Shown in pieces: positions 24,043-39,270 of a stretch of 64,000 nt of DNA. The notes below the pieces were generated by a model. The model ran no database searches and had not been told where the DNA came from. It worked only from the letters and a program-made list of their open reading frames with translations. The stretch covers positions 23,015,001 through 23,079,000 of the forward strand of contig NC_046681.1 in NCBI RefSeq assembly GCF_009870125.1, given 5' to 3'. A program made the position numbers and the translations under genes. The DNA comes from Drosophila pseudoobscura (Eukaryota > Arthropoda > Insecta > Diptera > Drosophilidae). Position 1 is the first letter of the stretch. Each line of letters starts with the position of its first letter.

Positions 24043-27000
24043 GGGTTGGAGCTGGGGTCTCTTTGGGTGCTGCTGCTTTCAACAAATTGACTCGACGATA
24101 ATTGAAACTGACATGTGACTAATCTGCACCGAAGAGACTGCGTTCAGGAACTGGTTGCGCCCGGACTTGTCTTTTCCTTTTGGCCTTCTTTTTGGCCTTA
24201 TTTTATTTTATTTATAATTCGTTTTTTTTTTTTTTGTCTGTTGCCTGGTTGACAATCGGGCACTGTACTTTGCGCCATAAATTTCCCAACTGTTTCTCGC
24301 TCTCTGAAGTTGGGGGTCGGGGCTCCTCCATTCGGCTACTTTGTTGGACACAATTTTCAATCCGATTCGATTGCCTAACATGCGGGCTGGATATTTATTT
24401 ACGATATCTACATATACTCGTTCCTCTATATCCCCACACGGGAGTGCGTGTGTGTATGTCTTTTGGTGTGCCCCTGTGCATGTGGGTGGCTTATAGAAAA
24501 TTTTACTTTTGATTATTATTTATGCGACATGATGAAGCGATGTGACGCGACGGACCGTTGGCCAGAGCGTGAAAACAACAATGATGTGGGAGGCCGTCTA
24601 TGAGATGGAGAAAGTGTCACCAGAGATGATGTAAAGCTCTAATCTTGAGTATGATAGTATCTGAAGAACTTGCTAATGGGAGAGAATTGATTATAAGAGA
24701 TGTTCGACATCAGAATATTAAAGAATCTTGAAAGGTTCTCTGATAAACTCATAAATCAGTAAATGCTTAACAAAATGTTCCAACAAACAAACATAAATTG
24801 TATCTAAATTCAAAGAATTAAGACACAAACAATGCCAGGAGCCAATGCCGATAATAGTGCAAAGAATCCCTGATCATTGAATTTCTTTAATCATCATGAC
24901 CAAATATTTCTGCCATGGGCAACTCATTATATATTTGCAGAAAAGTCAACCCAACAAAGGAAAGTTCTTATCAAACATTTTAATAAGAAGCTACGACACA
25001 TTACCCCTTTCGTCATGTCCAATCGTTCGGAGTGGAGGCCATAAAGTAATTTCAATAGTCATCGGAACGGAATATAATTCCAGTAGTTTTTCCATATACT
25101 TCTCTACATATACTATATATATAAAGCTCGTGCCGGAGCCGATAAAAGGTTTATGGTTCGGAGGTACTGCGAAAATTAGATTTTGTTAGATGTTGTCCGC
25201 CCACAAAAAGCGAATCGATAAGTGGTGTATCTTATCGAATAGCCGTCGACAACACGTCACCAAAAACTTGGCACACTTACGGTCCGGAATCGAGCGGGAA
25301 TCTCTCATCGATAATGGGTCTTTAATTAGCCATTGCCGTTGCCAATTGCAAAAGGAATGCGGCAGAACAGAGACTAGAAGCGGGTCAAGCCCCAAAGAGA
25401 AGATACGATTGGGGTAGGATAAGGGAAGGTGCCTTGGGGTAGGGGTTGGGTGCCATAGAGATTGGGGCGACTCGGGCGACACATTTCGGGGCACACATGG
25501 TTCCTTGGTTTACTTTTCAGAGAGTCAGCGTTTACTTTTATATATTTCGATAGCATCGATCGCCATAAATTCAAAACGCGTTGTATGGAGACAAATTTTC
25601 GAAATACTTGTTGCAGCTTTTTTAGGGAGGAAATACCCTTATCGAAAGGTCGGCTATTACGATCTATTACGGATAAAACTTTTCTCCTTTTTGGAAGATT
25701 TTTTGCTTCGTATTCTTTTCAGAAGTGTATATTTGATATTTCTTGCATTATGATTTCGATTTATGGATTATAGTTAATCTTTTCACCTTCCTGAATAGTT
25801 CCGAAACTATGTATAGTATCCAAAGCTAGATACATTTCCGCTCTTCTTCCGATTACCTTGATGATTACTCAATAGACCACTGTTAGATCATCTAATATTC
25901 GGCTTATTTGAACATTTAGCTCCATCTTGTCATTCTTCTTTCGATTTTTTGTTGTTCTTTTTGGCAAAAAGAACGCCACCATAAAGATAAACTCTAACAT
26001 GCTTTATACATCATTAAACATTCCTGCACAGTCGTCGCTCTTTTTATTGGGTGCCCAACCGCCTCTTCCCCCCCAGCTTCAGGACCTTCGAATTGGAGAG
26101 AGAGGAGAGGCTCCAGAGGAGAGGTTGCTGGTTGGTGGTTGGCGCAAGCTCTTTTTCGGGTGATTTATACATGACAGGGCGGGTTCGGGCCTTTGGGGTT
26201 TCTCCTTGCCCCACTCCCACTACCACTCCATCCCACTCCATCGGTTATCGTTAAAGTGGCGTGCCACAAAAGCTACACGAGACCCGATAAATGTCACTGA
26301 TATTTAATTAAGTCTGGTCGACCAGGAGTCCCTCTGGACCCAAAAAGGGGGTGAGGGGGGGGACACATAAATGATATAGCTTGACTTATAGCCATGATGC
26401 CTACCCGTATACTCACTCGTATTTATATGGCTATTTCGGACAATCCAATCCAATCCAATCAATCGTTAACTGAAACAATGCCATGCCAAAAGTTTTATTT
26501 CCTTTTTATAAAAACATTTTATTGGCGTTAAGTTGTCTCAGTATTAAATACAATACCCTTTAAATGAAATAAGATGGATGCTCATATATATACTGAGGTT
26601 GAAAGCTCTCGTGGGCGGACATGTACCTACAAGGTGTATTAGCAGAAGTCTTACTAAGGGAGAGGTGATAGGTATAACAATTTGGAGTAGAATTAGAATT
26701 CCTCGTAATAGATTAATACTTTCATAGATCATAAATAGTATGTTCTTAATTCTAAGGTATATGGAGCTATCTCTAGGATCCTATTCTCTTTCTCCCTATT
26801 CAGCAGATCTTTATAGTACACGTTCCTCGACATAACGATATGCGAAACTCCATTTCTACAGATGCATTTATATATCTGGATCGCTCTCTTTGAGTACAAA
26901 CTAGACATAAGTAACGTTCCCGATTCTGAAAGGTAAGAAATAATCCTATATATATATTCCCTCCTCCTTATAGTGCAAAAATACGTGGTGTATTCCACCA

Positions 27001-30000
27001 ACTGGAAACTTTAATTCACATTCCACTTGAGCTGATTCAGCAAGCTATAAACTGAATAATTTATAAGTCTTTACCTCAAGAGCGGGAGGCTTTGCGATCA
27101 GATCGGGGTTTTGGGATTGGGATTGGGATTGTATTGGAATCACAGAAAGTATCTGAAAAATCTCCGCTACCGCTGCACGCGCCATAAATATGTGTTAAGT
27201 ATGGCCTTATATCGAAAACTTGTGTTCATAACAATTTAATTTTGCTTTTGTTTCCACACCAGAAACAAGAGGGAAGCCGATGCCGATGCCGAGGTCGGGA
27301 TCGGGGTCGGGGTCGGGGGAATCACCACAGAAATCCGAGCACAATCCAAGAACAACAATGACAACGAGGCTACAACGTTGTAGCCAGGCTGCTTATCCAG
27401 CGAAAAAGATTGTCGCGTGTCCAAGACAAGACGACGACAGCAGCATCTCGGTGGAGAGCTTCAGAGCTCCAGAGAGCTCTGGAGTCCCCCAAGTGGGCCT
27501 CCGAGTGGCAGTGGAAGTGGATCTCGAGCGACAACAAGAGACGCGTCGCCTCGCAAGACAAGAGTCGTGCTAATGGGAATAGTATGTAAACGGATGTTTT
27601 AATGTCCAAAAAGTAAACTGCGAAAAAAAAGCACCAACAGCAACAACTTAAAAATCGCTCGTCCCGTTCCGTTCCGATCGATCGTCCCAAGAAAGTGTAC
27701 ATTATAAACACCTACGAGAATTTCTGTTGCTGTTGCCACAAGTTTCCAAGCTTCGAAGCAGCCTCCAATGCGTTGAAAATGCGTACAAATTGCCCAGGAA
27801 AGTGGTGACAAGCTCTCCACCGATCTTCGGCGACAAAAGTATCCAAAAAGTAAGAAAAAAACGTGAAAAATTCCAGCAACTGCGGGCAAAATGTGATACA
27901 AAAAAGAATGGATGAATGAATGCTGGAAGCAGGATCGGTGGAGGATCGTGTCGGGGGATCACACAGTGATCGGTAGATGAGCTACAGGAAGAATCAAATT
28001 GAGAGTACTTACGGAGTTGCTTTGCTCTCTCAATGATATACATATATATGGCTTCATTATTAATTGATTAATATCATTATTAATTGCATATTCACGATTG
28101 AGTTTTTGCATATTAATATCAATAGAAATATCTAAAAGTTGTTTAGGAGCTAAAAGAAATTCTATAGTCATATTCCTAAAGACCTATATTCGTTTTCCCA
28201 AATTCCCCGAAGATACTATCACAAAAGATATATTTTATCTTCTCTGCTCATTCCAGCATCCCTTTATTTTGTAGGGTACTTCCAAATACCAAAAATGCCA
28301 ATAGCCGTGGCTTATCCCTTCTCCATCCAACAGGGGCACCAAAATGTCGTCCTACAAATTAACAAAAATTCCAACAATTTTTCAAGTCTGCAAAGACTCC
28401 TTCTTCTCTCTGTCACACACACAGACAAGCATGAAAGTTTCCTGCCACACTGATTCAATCATTTTGGGGATGCTATCAACAAGACATTATATGCACTATC
28501 TCACTCTTCTCTCAGTCGTCTGGTGTCCTGCTCTAAAGGCAAACGCATTCCAATTTGATTGAGGCATAGGAGATTTGTGGAATGATCTACAAAAGAGTCA
28601 GTTATAGATTCCACATATAATATTAGATCATCAGTATGGGAACAGAGAAGAGAGAGATAACTAATGATGTCATAAATGATATGAGGACAAATAGGGTATG
28701 TTAGGTCTAGAAAAATCCCCTTTTATTCCAAAACTTGGAATCCTTTATTTCTCATATTTGGAATAAGTACTAAGAAGTACCTAAAGGTGACATACAAGTC
28801 TTCTAATCCGAGCACAAAACCGCACCGATCCGCATGATAATATCGGACAAAATTTGTGTAGTGCAAAGAGTGAACGAGGAACCAGGTTAAGCTTGACCAA
28901 CGAACGAATGAACCAATCGGCCAGAACTGGACAGGGAAGTGAAGCTGAAGCTCAACTGGCTGTCTCTTTCCCGCCCTCTTTTACTGCCTCTCTGTCTGTC
29001 CCTGTCCCTGTCTCTTTCTCTGTGTCTGTGTCTGGGGCCCGCGCCCATTCATGTCATCAAGCGTGGTAAAACATGCAACGTGCCATTAGCCTGGGCGATG
29101 CGACAGACAACATGGGGAACGGAACGGAACCCAAACGGGGGAACCCGCAACCAGGAGGGAGCCAGGAGGGACCTGGGGACCATGGACTGGGGACTGGGGA
29201 CTGGCGACTGGAACTTAACTGAACGCCTGGCAAAATCGAATTCCTTGTTAGATGCATTCCGACAAGTTGTTTCCTGACACCTCTGCTGCAGGAAAATACA
29301 CTCATAAGCAGTCGTCCAGCCTGGACTCTGACTCTGGCTCTGGCACTCCGACTCTGGTGTCTCTAGGTGTTGGCTGCGATTTTACGACTCTCCAGCCAGC
29401 ACCACCACCGATGATGTCGAGGGCCCTGCCTGGCTATCGACTCGACTCTTGACAAGAGTTTATGAAACGAGCCACAGTCGTCGCCTGGTTTTATATGGGC
29501 CGTAAGTTGACAAGCAACTGGGGATTGCGGATTGCGGATTGGGGTTTGGGTTTTGGGTTTGGAGATACTGTAGGTCCGGTTAGTGAATCACTGCCAAAGA
29601 GCTGCTAGCTGCTAGCGGCTGCCTCTTGCGGTTGAGGTTGAATTAATTATGAAACTTAAGCAGAGTCGCTGCTGCCGCTTGCAATTTATTTTAATCGCAC
29701 TTAGCTAGACGCATTTATAATCGATTAGCTTGTATCCCTCTCTCACTCTCTTTCCGCCAAGAGGGGAAATGTGTGTCAATGGCTGTCGTAAAGTTAAGCC
29801 CAGTGTCTAGTGTCTGGTCTTAGTTTTATGCTAATTTGGTTTGTTTTATTCATTTAGTTAGTCAGAGACGCCACTCCACTCCGTTGGCTCGCCTGCTGAT
29901 CGCCTTTTAATTGCGGTCTTTTCCCCCAAAAGATCATCCATTCCAGAGAGGCTACTGTCGGACTCCAACTGAAACTGAAACTGGGAATGTATCTGCGTCT

Positions 30001-30637
30001 GGGTGCTTAATTAGCGTTTGATTTGTTTGATTCTCAACTTAAATATGGAAATTGGTATCATTTGTGTCCGGGGAGCGTGACTAATAGGCCTAAATGGGTC
30101 AAATTGGTCTGCTTGGCTGCTGGTTTTCCTATCAGTTGGGGGTAATACTCGGTATCGGTATCGGTATTAAGTAATCTTTTGGATTTCATCTATGCCATAA
30201 TTCAAAATTAGTTAAATTATGAGGGGCTTGAAGGGATTCAATGTTTTGAATAAATATTTAAGAGATATAAAAATATAAAATATGAGTTTGAGTGACTTTT
30301 TTTTAAAATTTACTCACTGATTGACCAATAAATTGTAACTATCAATTACAAATATTACCTACAGATAAGTAGGTTAATTTTTATAAAGTATAAGTCATTC
30401 ATTAACAAAAACCACAGACAAACAAACAGTACCCCCAACGAAAGTTCAACAAATATAAATACATAAATAGAAAAAGTTCCCACAGTAATTCCCACACAAC
30501 CTCCCATCTCCCATTCAGGGGTACTACAGGGGTATTCCCCCATCTAATTAATAATAGAGCAGACACAAAAAAGCGATAGCATAGCACTTGCCACCGCGCA
30601 AAGTGAGAAGGTTATCGGAACGAGAATTCCGGGGAAA

Positions 30638-30638
<1 letters not shown>

Positions 30639-30669
<31 letters not shown>

Positions 30670-30682
30670 CATGGGTATGGGG
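30639..30682. repeat. (TATGGG)n hexanucleotide microsatellite
   Basis: Seven near-perfect copies of a G-rich six-base unit, one with a single substitution (CATGGG). Each unit has a GGG run, so the G-rich strand could in principle form a quadruplex; that is inference. Confidence 0.85.
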
Positions 30683-31323
30683 CTCTGAAGGTAACACAGA
30701 CACATTTAATCTTAATCATAACTTTGTTGTGAAGTGGAACTGAAGGTAGAGAAGCAGAGGAGGTCCAGTTTCCAGTCCGATTCCCAGAAATCAATCAGAC
30801 ACAAGGCGGCGGTGTAGTCGCGTCTGGGGCTTTCGGTAGCATAGCCAACGGTTCCCCCCCAGCAACCAAGCGAAGGGGCAGCCGCCATAAGTTGTGTTCT
30901 TTTTTTTCTGTCTGTTTTCGGGGGCGCTGCCCCGCTGAATAAACGCATAAATCTGAAAACCACAAATTGTAACATTGGCTGTAATAAATGCCGCGATCCG
31001 CCCACCATTTGCCCAGGCCATCGGACCGTCGGACCATCGGACAGCGGTCTGTGGCAGAAGTCCCTCTGTGGCAGACAGAAGTAGCAGCAGCCACAAGGCG
31101 ACGCTAATCGAGAGTGAGACAGAAGGAGAAGTTCGAGCTCGAGCTGGAGTTGGTTGGAGGCTGACCCGGTACAGACATTTTGGAATTTTCGACAGTTTTT
31201 TAGCCCTGAGCCTTTGAAAATTCACACGGGCCTAAACACAAAATAAACAAAATGTTGTGGCTGCCACAGCAGCAGGGGCAATATCAGCAGGGGCAGCAGC
31301 AGCAGCAGTCAGGATCATCCCGA

Positions 31324-31350
31324 ACCCGTACCCGTACCCGTACCCTTACC
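31324..31350. repeat. (ACCCGT)n hexanucleotide repeat
   Basis: About four and a half copies of a C-rich six-base unit, the last one diverged, 0.65 kb from the TATGGG repeat and related to its complement. Confidence 0.75.
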
Positions 31351-34300
31351 CAAAGCCATATTGTCTTAATGCGCCGTGCCCTGTTACCGCCCCCTGTGCT
31401 TTGTACGTTGTGCTGTGCCCCAACCGTTGTTGCCCCAATTAGTCCGATCTGCTTCTGATACGCGCGCCGAAACTCCGCCTGACCCTGGCCCAAAAGGGTT
31501 CAACCTAGAGATGGCAACACAGATCGATTTTAATCGTGAGAAATCGTGATGTGGAAAGATTTCGAATTAAATAAAGATTCGATAGTTGCGGATTCATGCG
31601 GACAGAATGCAAAGATACTTCTGGTTTCCAACCCATCGTGTCCTTGTGGAGGGAAAATAGTTGGCAAAAGAAATATCGGTTGCGAGTCGAAGAGATCTTA
31701 AACCTCAGAGTTATGATTGCTATTTCAATATGTGAGATAGATCAGTTCGTTGTTAAGAAAGTCAAAGCTAAGATTTCTTAACCCATGTAGAATGATGATG
31801 TAAATATGAAATATGACCCCCTCACGCACTCATCACTAGGATCAAAACTGTACCAAAGTCTCCCTCTCTCCTTCTGTTCCCTTTGGTATTATATATTTTT
31901 CGACCTTTTGACAATTTAATAATAGGTTTTCTCCCGTGTTGTACTCGCTGACCAAATGACGGACTACAATGTGGCTGCTGTGGCTGCGCTCCGGTGTGCG
32001 CCCACCACATTTCGTAGAAATCCATGGCGACCTCTGGTCGAAGCCCCTGGAATACTTTAGCATGTAGCATGCAGCATGTCCATCTCCCCTGTAGATGGTA
32101 CGAGTAGTAGTAGCTCCCTTTCGGTTTCGATGGGCGTTAAAATTGGGCTGATCACGTTCCTGCACGCCGTTCGCTTTAGGTAGCCGTTTATATACATCTG
32201 CGTGTAATCCGAGTTTCAGTCCCACAACCAGAACTCCTCAAGAATCCCAGAATCCCACAGTTGTTTTGTATCTGCGGTTCCCCAATGCATCATCCACCCA
32301 TCCATCGCATCGCGTCGGCGTTAGATGAAATTCTCTCTCGCATTTAAGCATCGGTTTCGAGAGTCGAGACCCATTCTATTGGTTGCTCAGTGACTGATTC
32401 CGTCTTTGGCTTTTGATTTTGATAAACGCTGCTAAATTGTGGCAAATTAAATTATTAAACAACATTTTTTTCCGTTGCCTTTTAGCGATCGTTTGGCTGT
32501 GGTTTTGGCTCTGGCTTTGGGTTGGGTTTTGGCCAGGTTTTGATTTGGGGACGCTGCAAATTGTTGGCAAATTATTTTTGGCCTTGTTCTAAGTTTGGCT
32601 ATATGGAACGTGATCCCAACCGATGCGAGCTGAGAACCGTCTACAGCCATTTGCAGTTTGTAGATCGATTTAAGCCACAATTTGGAGTCACTTTGATGTG
32701 ATGTGTGGTCGAAGGGAAGCCGAAGGCTGCCAAAACGTATCATTAGAAAAATGTTGGGGATGTGGGATGTGGGTGGGGTGTAACCGTAAAAGGAGATATG
32801 GTTTATATAATGTTGATTCTTGTGAAGCTGCATAAGGGAATTTCGAGGTGTATTTTTAGATATTTAATTATTTTATTGGACTATTTATCATAGTTTTCCT
32901 CTAGCAAACTTCCGGCTCATTCTTCGACCCAGATTCCATTTGCACTAGTTTCCCTGCCAAATTCATGACACATTCGACATGCGGACATAATCACGATTAC
33001 TTTCCCGATTTACCTGTCTTCATTGTCGTTCACTTTCCCCGCGCATTCTTCTGCCGAATTGCCATTGACTAATGATTCAGTTGACCATAAAATAAAAAGT
33101 AACCAAAGTAAAACCAAAACATATTCGCACAAGGGAAAACCAGTTCTCCGCCGAGGGCTCCACTGGATTTTGGGGGCTGACAAATTTGCTGACAAATTCA
33201 AGGCACAGCCACAAAAGCTGCCAGCCATCAATCAATCCATTAAAAAGAATGCACCGCACAAATGACTCAAGGAACGCCACCTACAAAAATGTACGCTAAC
33301 CCTCCCAGAGGAGGTGGAAGAGGGATGAGGAGGGGGGAGCTGGGGTCGTGATCCTTTTTGGGATGATCGTTCTTCCGACGACTGGCGAAATTATCAGCAA
33401 ACATGTTGATTGTTATTGATCAGCGATGCTGATTAAAGCGACGGGACCCCGGGAGTTACCTTTCGAAGGGATCGCATTGGACATCGGATATCCATGGCCT
33501 GGGTGGCCATCAAAGCGACACTATGTCGCCTGTCAAAATTCTTAATCAAATACGCAGCGGAATGTCATCATTATGCAAAAGAGGCCTACCTCTGGAAGGC
33601 ATCCAGGGAGCCTCCACTCTTTGGAGACATGCAAAGAGCTTGCCGCTTGCCGCTTGCTGCAGACATTTACAATTACATGGGGCATGGATTGGTGGTGACT
33701 GCCACCTCTTCTAGTCTCTTGGAGCCTCCGCTTGACAGACGGCCAACAACATTTGCGCCACATTTACTTCACACGGCGGCCGTCGTCGTCGTCTTCATCG
33801 TCTCCAAAGTCCTTCTCTCTCTCCGTTGCTGTGACATTTTAATCGCATTTGCTAAAACTCAGTGAACAATTCCCCTGCCAGCGGCAAAGGGATGCAAGAA
33901 CAGAGTTCTTTGCTGTGCCTAATTAGCAGAATATTTAGACACTCTACTAGCCATGAACGGAGGAACAGGAGTTCTATAAACATCGATAGGAGTTTCCGAA
34001 AGTAAACAGCCGCAAAGGTTAATCCTAAGAGAATGTATACATAAATTTCAGGATCAGATTCTTTAAAGAAAGGACTTATCTTCTTGACTGAATTACAAAT
34101 AGACAAGGTTTCTCTGAAAATCACTAGAAAATACTCAGGAAAAAACCATTTGAAAGTCTAGTTTTTCACAGCTTAATCTCGCATTGCTGGTAATAAAGAT
34201 AAAACTATTCTCTGGAGCACTCATTGGGTTCCCCCAATCTGATCATATAGTCACCATACCTTCACCAATAGACAGAAGAAACCCCGAGTGAAGCTGAAGC

Positions 34301-37300
34301 TCCCCGTCTACGACTGTCATTAAAAGAGAGGATCGCGAACGCGCGCGACTCGCACACGCATTTTACGAGGCAGAGGCAATCCGCGAGATCTGGGCGTTCC
34401 TCTGCTACCTCCCCCCAGAGCACATCTGTGGCCTGGCACACTGTGACAAAGCGTAGCCAGAGCCTCCAAGACTGAAGAAAGAGCCTCCTGAAGCCTGAGC
34501 CTGATGATAGCTTACTTAGTGACTGGGGAGAGGGGTCTGGAGTCTCAAGTCTTCTCTCCCTTGCATCTGTATCTGTATCTGTGTGTGTTTGTGTGTGTGT
34601 GTGTGTAATGTATGAAGCGGATTTGCGCAGACCGCATCGCCTTATTTAGGAGATCGTGATAAAAGTTGGAAGTCGCTTGATTTATGTCAACGCACACACC
34701 AGAGCCACAGAGCCCAGAACCCAGAGGGACTTGGACAGAAGAAGAACTCCAGATCCGATACCGCCTAAGATTCTCATACCCGTTCGCATTCGCATCCCAA
34801 TGCCGCTCAGCCTCATTGAATTTAAGTGCCAAATTAGGAACAATATTGAAGCACAATTGCCGGGGAAGGGAGCAGCCAGCTCTCTGTAGAAAGCAAGCCC
34901 CCAAACACTGTCACTGGATGAAGTGAGCTGTCACGTTTGCGGTCTGCTTATGTCAGATTCAGCTGCAACCGTCTGCGATCTGCGGTCTACGGTCTCAGTC
35001 TCAGCCTCTCCTTTAAGCCCTTTAAAATGTGTTGTTATGATCGGGCGGCAGCGATAAGTTAAGTTTCAGATGGAAGATGGAAGTTGGTACTGAAACGGAG
35101 ACTGGAACTGCGACTGCGACTGCGATTTCGACTGGAACTGCGACTGGGATGCAATCTCAGTTGCAGCCTTGCGACAGGATCTAAAGTTACGCGGCATTGG
35201 GTTTTAGGTTTTTCGACTTTCGATGCAAATCATTTTACGTGTTGGCGACATTAAGCGCGAAATGACCCCGTTATCCCACTTGTCATCATCACTTCATAAA
35301 TTAATGCAAAAAACCAAGGAGGTAGCGATGCCACAGACACGGACCCAACCTCCTCCTTTTGGGCCCATCTGTGGTGAGGGCACAAAGAGGGTCAAGATCA
35401 GAAACAGAAGTTGTAGTCCCTCCCAGTTAGGGTGGAAATTTTGAATCATAAACTTAATTCCTAGCCTACTATTCTCCTCTATCCACCTCGCCCCTGCCAA
35501 CAGTCTCGAATTTGTGCCGACAAATTGGTCCCTTTAGCTGCGCTTGTCTGTGTGTCTTTGTGTGTGTCTTGGCCTGGCCAAAACCAAACCAAAGAAACGG
35601 ATCTCTCTGGCGGAGGAGAGACTCTCGAGACACTCGGTCTGGGGCCGCCTCGAGTGTGTGCTCCGCTTTGCGATTACGATCACTTTTAGATCCAATATAT
35701 CAGAGGCGCGTTGACGTTGTACATTGGACGACAATTGATATAAGTTGTGGTGAAAAGTTTAGTGGCATTCAACGATTGCTTTGCTAGATTAAAAGCGACA
35801 GGCAGCCGGGACGGGACGGGACTTGGACTCAGACTCAGACTCGGCTCCGGACTGGACTTGGACATCGATGTGGACCTGAAGCTGGAGCTGGAACGAGGCG
35901 GCACCGGGATCGAGGCGACTGTTGGCTGCCTGCCTGGCCCACAAATCTTATGCGGTCCCACCAACAATCACAATGCCAGAGGAAAAAACAGGAAGAAGTC
36001 TATATATGCTTGATATTTGGACTTAAGGATACCCCTTCTTAGATTCTTATATTTAAAAAAAACCATATATGCATGAAGGGAGAAAAAACAGTGGAAAAAC
36101 GGGAAAACACTTTTTATTGTAATCATGATCATTTTCATGGGGGGTACTATCAATAGTTAAATCTGGTACAAATATGACCCTTACTTAAACACCTTATCCG
36201 GAATTCAAGATTCTTTCGTAATAAAGAAACACTGATGGACCCACTCTGAGATCTATATTTATTTTCTGGGTTGCAGAACAGTTCGTCCTCCAGCCTGTTA
36301 CAAGCGTCTCAACAAATGCGGTATACCCAGGTAGCCTCCAAAATACCGATTGCAACAAAGTTAAATAAAATAAGTAAAGAAGCAAGCAGACAAGTCAGCA
36401 GACAAATAGCCGCACGTTGTACGTGCCGCTTTGGAATCTGTTTGGGTATACATACATATGTATATCCGTATATATATGTATGTGCCTATATCTGTTGCCA
36501 TGCTCTCTGTACATTTTATGGTAGTTGAGCTTTTTTAATTGCAGCCACAGCCACGGCAACAGCCGCTGCTTCAGCAGCAGCAGCAGCCACAGGAGCGGCC
36601 ACATGTACCCATCGTCCGTCGCCCCGTTAACAGTAAAACGCAAAATTATGCGATGCTACGTGATGACAACAAGGTGGAGCATTCCAATACGTCTCGCAGA
36701 TGCTATCAGATCCATGGGGCATATGCCTGGGCCTGTGGCCAGGCCCACTGTCGGTTATTACGTATAAATTAGGGTAAATTATTATAATAACGAACATTAG
36801 ATGCTCTCTTTAATAAGGAATTTTTGTGGGTTTTATTTTGAATATTTCATTGATTATATATGTAGTGATTGGGAGGGCAAAGTTTCTATGAAAGCTGAAA
36901 TCTCGGCAGTTACTGTGCAGTATTATTCGCTATTTATGGATTCGATTTGGGCAACATATTCTACAGCTAAAGGACAAATTTTTCACACTTACCATTAAAC
37001 ATTCTCCATACAGACTCCTTTTACTTCTTTTCATATTCGCTATGCCCCACCTTTTAAAGGGTACACCACGAGTTTATCATCAAATGACATCTAATGAGTT
37101 AGACATTGCCGCTTAGCGGGTCCCAGAGCGTGTCTCAACCTGCGGCTGCTTCTGCGGCTCAGCGCACCTTGAAGTTCGGATCACTCGGAGGAGGAGGCTG
37201 GAACCTGTTGCCAAATATCTCGTAGATTTAGTGAGATTTATGCCTTTCCAAGGCTTAGAAAGAAATTTGGATGACTCAAGGCGTGTGAGGCGACTCAGTT

Positions 37301-38153
37301 TTGATGTGGAAACTGTTGTTGATGAATCAGCTGAGAAATCTGCATGTGTATCTGCATTTAAGCGGAGGAAAAAACCCAACCAACCAACAAAAGTTGTCAC
37401 CTTCCCGAAGACGGAAATGATGATTGGGCTACCGAAGTGTTGAATCAGTCCCTGTTCCCTGGTCACCGGGAAGATGGCCGCAATTGATAAGTCGGAACGG
37501 GAGAGTCTTGCGAGAGCGGCCTTTTAGCAGCGAGTGGGTGCATTGGGTGCAGTGGGTGGGCAGTGACTGGTACGCCCCCTGGCCTGGCCTGGCCTGGAGT
37601 GCAATAGAGTCTTGCCGATCGACTGAAATCGACGATCCGCAGATCCTAAGCCAATGTGCGGCCAACAAAAGCAGCGGGTGACGGCGCGGCGCACACAGCG
37701 GGCCGCCTCCTTCAGGTCGGATTTGTGCGTCGTCTCTGGATGGGAGTCGGAGTCGAAGTCGGAGACGGAGTCTGAACCGAAGTCAAACTGCGTGGATGTC
37801 GTCCTTTTGGTGGAAGGTGGAAACAGTTTAGGTTAATGCCATAAGCAGCAGCAGGCCAAACCCAACGGCAGCGGTTAACTGGAAAACCACACGTGCCTCT
37901 AAAGGCGACCACATGCAGATCTATATGGCCACACCACAGCGACACAGCAACATACAAAATACAGATTCCAGCAGCCGCATCCACATCCACAATCCACATC
38001 CTGGGACACACTCGCCACAGTAGCTGCTCTGGCATTCGTTTCGCATTTGGAAACGCTTTCATTATAACCCAGTCGAAGTGGGTTCTCGGTTCTGGGATCC
38101 TGCCGTGAGACGCGCTAACATTTAAATTTGTGGAAAATGAACCTCAGAGAGGG

Positions 38154-38188
38154 TCCTCCTCCTCCTCCTCCTCCTCCTCCTCCTCCTC
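38154..38188. repeat. (TCC)n trinucleotide microsatellite
   Basis: A pure 35-base TCC run between sob and drm; polypurine/polypyrimidine tract. Confidence 0.85.
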
Positions 38189-39270
38189 ATGCTCCGACTG
38201 CTTCTCGGGCAATGTTACGGCTTATCAAAACATAGTCAATATTTAATTAACACGAACGCAGCAAGCCAGCAAGGGGGACGCCTCGTTTCGCTTCGGACTT
38301 GAGTCATGGACGAGACGGAACGATGGCCCGAATGATTTATGATCTCTTATGTGAAATTTTCACTCTCCATCTCTTTCTGCTGTAGCTCTGTATCGGTTTC
38401 TGTTTCTGTATGTCCTTTTTCTTTCTGTTTACCAATTGCGCTCACCACGAATCAATGTGCGAGCCGACAAAGGAACAGTTGATCTAAATAGTGTACTTAA
38501 TTGTTGGTAAATACCCTCCTCGTACGCAGTGTTCGCCTAAATGCTGAGCAAATGAATTGATTATCGCATCCCGCACAGTAAACACTCATCCTAAACACAC
38601 AATGAATACACTCTGGTGGTTTTTACTCTATTAAGATGATCCCAAAAGCACATGTAAATTTCCTTCCTTCACTTTGTTGACTGGACACTGTAACTTCTCT
38701 TATTTTGTTCTACCATCAATCAACTGCGCATCAAATTAATTCCACCTCGTATTACAAAACCAACAATTAGCTGTAAATGCTCAAGAGTGAAGAGAGAGAG
38801 AGAGCGAGCCACAAGCTGCCTCCACTCTCTTGGTTGTTTGCTTACATGCAAAAACATGCAAAACACAGAGCGACAATAAGAAGAAGAACAAGAGGAGAAG
38901 AGGAAATTAAATGTAAGAAGTGCAGCTTTTGCAGGCCAGCGCAAGGTGCACTAAATTAAGGTGGTGCCTTGCCCATAAATTCTCTTATCATAGATGCCAA
39001 TAAGTACAGAATTCTTCTCGCCGCATGATGCAAATAGAGAAGCAGTGGCTACTAAAATAGAATTACTACTTTGGTGCGCACCCTACTTAAAAATCACTTT
39101 TGCAAGAGGCAAAGCAATCGACTTAGGCGAGAGAGTCTCATGACAGCAGAAGAGATGCCCCCCAAGCGAAGTGAAACCTGATCTTTAACCCAAGAAGCTT
39201 GTTACCTCCACTCATATAATCATAGAAAAATTCATAATTTAAGGCTTTTTTTGTTTTCTTTTAATTGTAT

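Larger units (their letters stand above)
21507..39270. other. Intergenic region between the Tc1 element and drm, no gene seen
   Basis: I find no convincing coding gene or structural RNA in this 17.8-kb stretch. The open frames are mostly short, low-complexity shadows of microsatellite DNA. Composition alternates between A/T-rich blocks (24600-25150, 25500-26000, 26500-27000, 28000-28800, 30180-30480, 36000-36530, 36770-37020) and G/C-richer repeat-laden blocks. It presumably carries enhancers for the odd-family cluster; borders cannot be set without comparison to other species. Confidence 0.6.

Noticed and set aside
30477..30497. Two Su(H)-like words (GTTCCCACA exact, ATTCCCACA near), plus exact matches at 31535-31543 and 54554-54562, as Notch-response sites for sob/drm
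   Set aside because: The consensus YGTGRGAAM is expected about four times by chance in 64 kb on both strands, so three scattered exact matches carry no weight.
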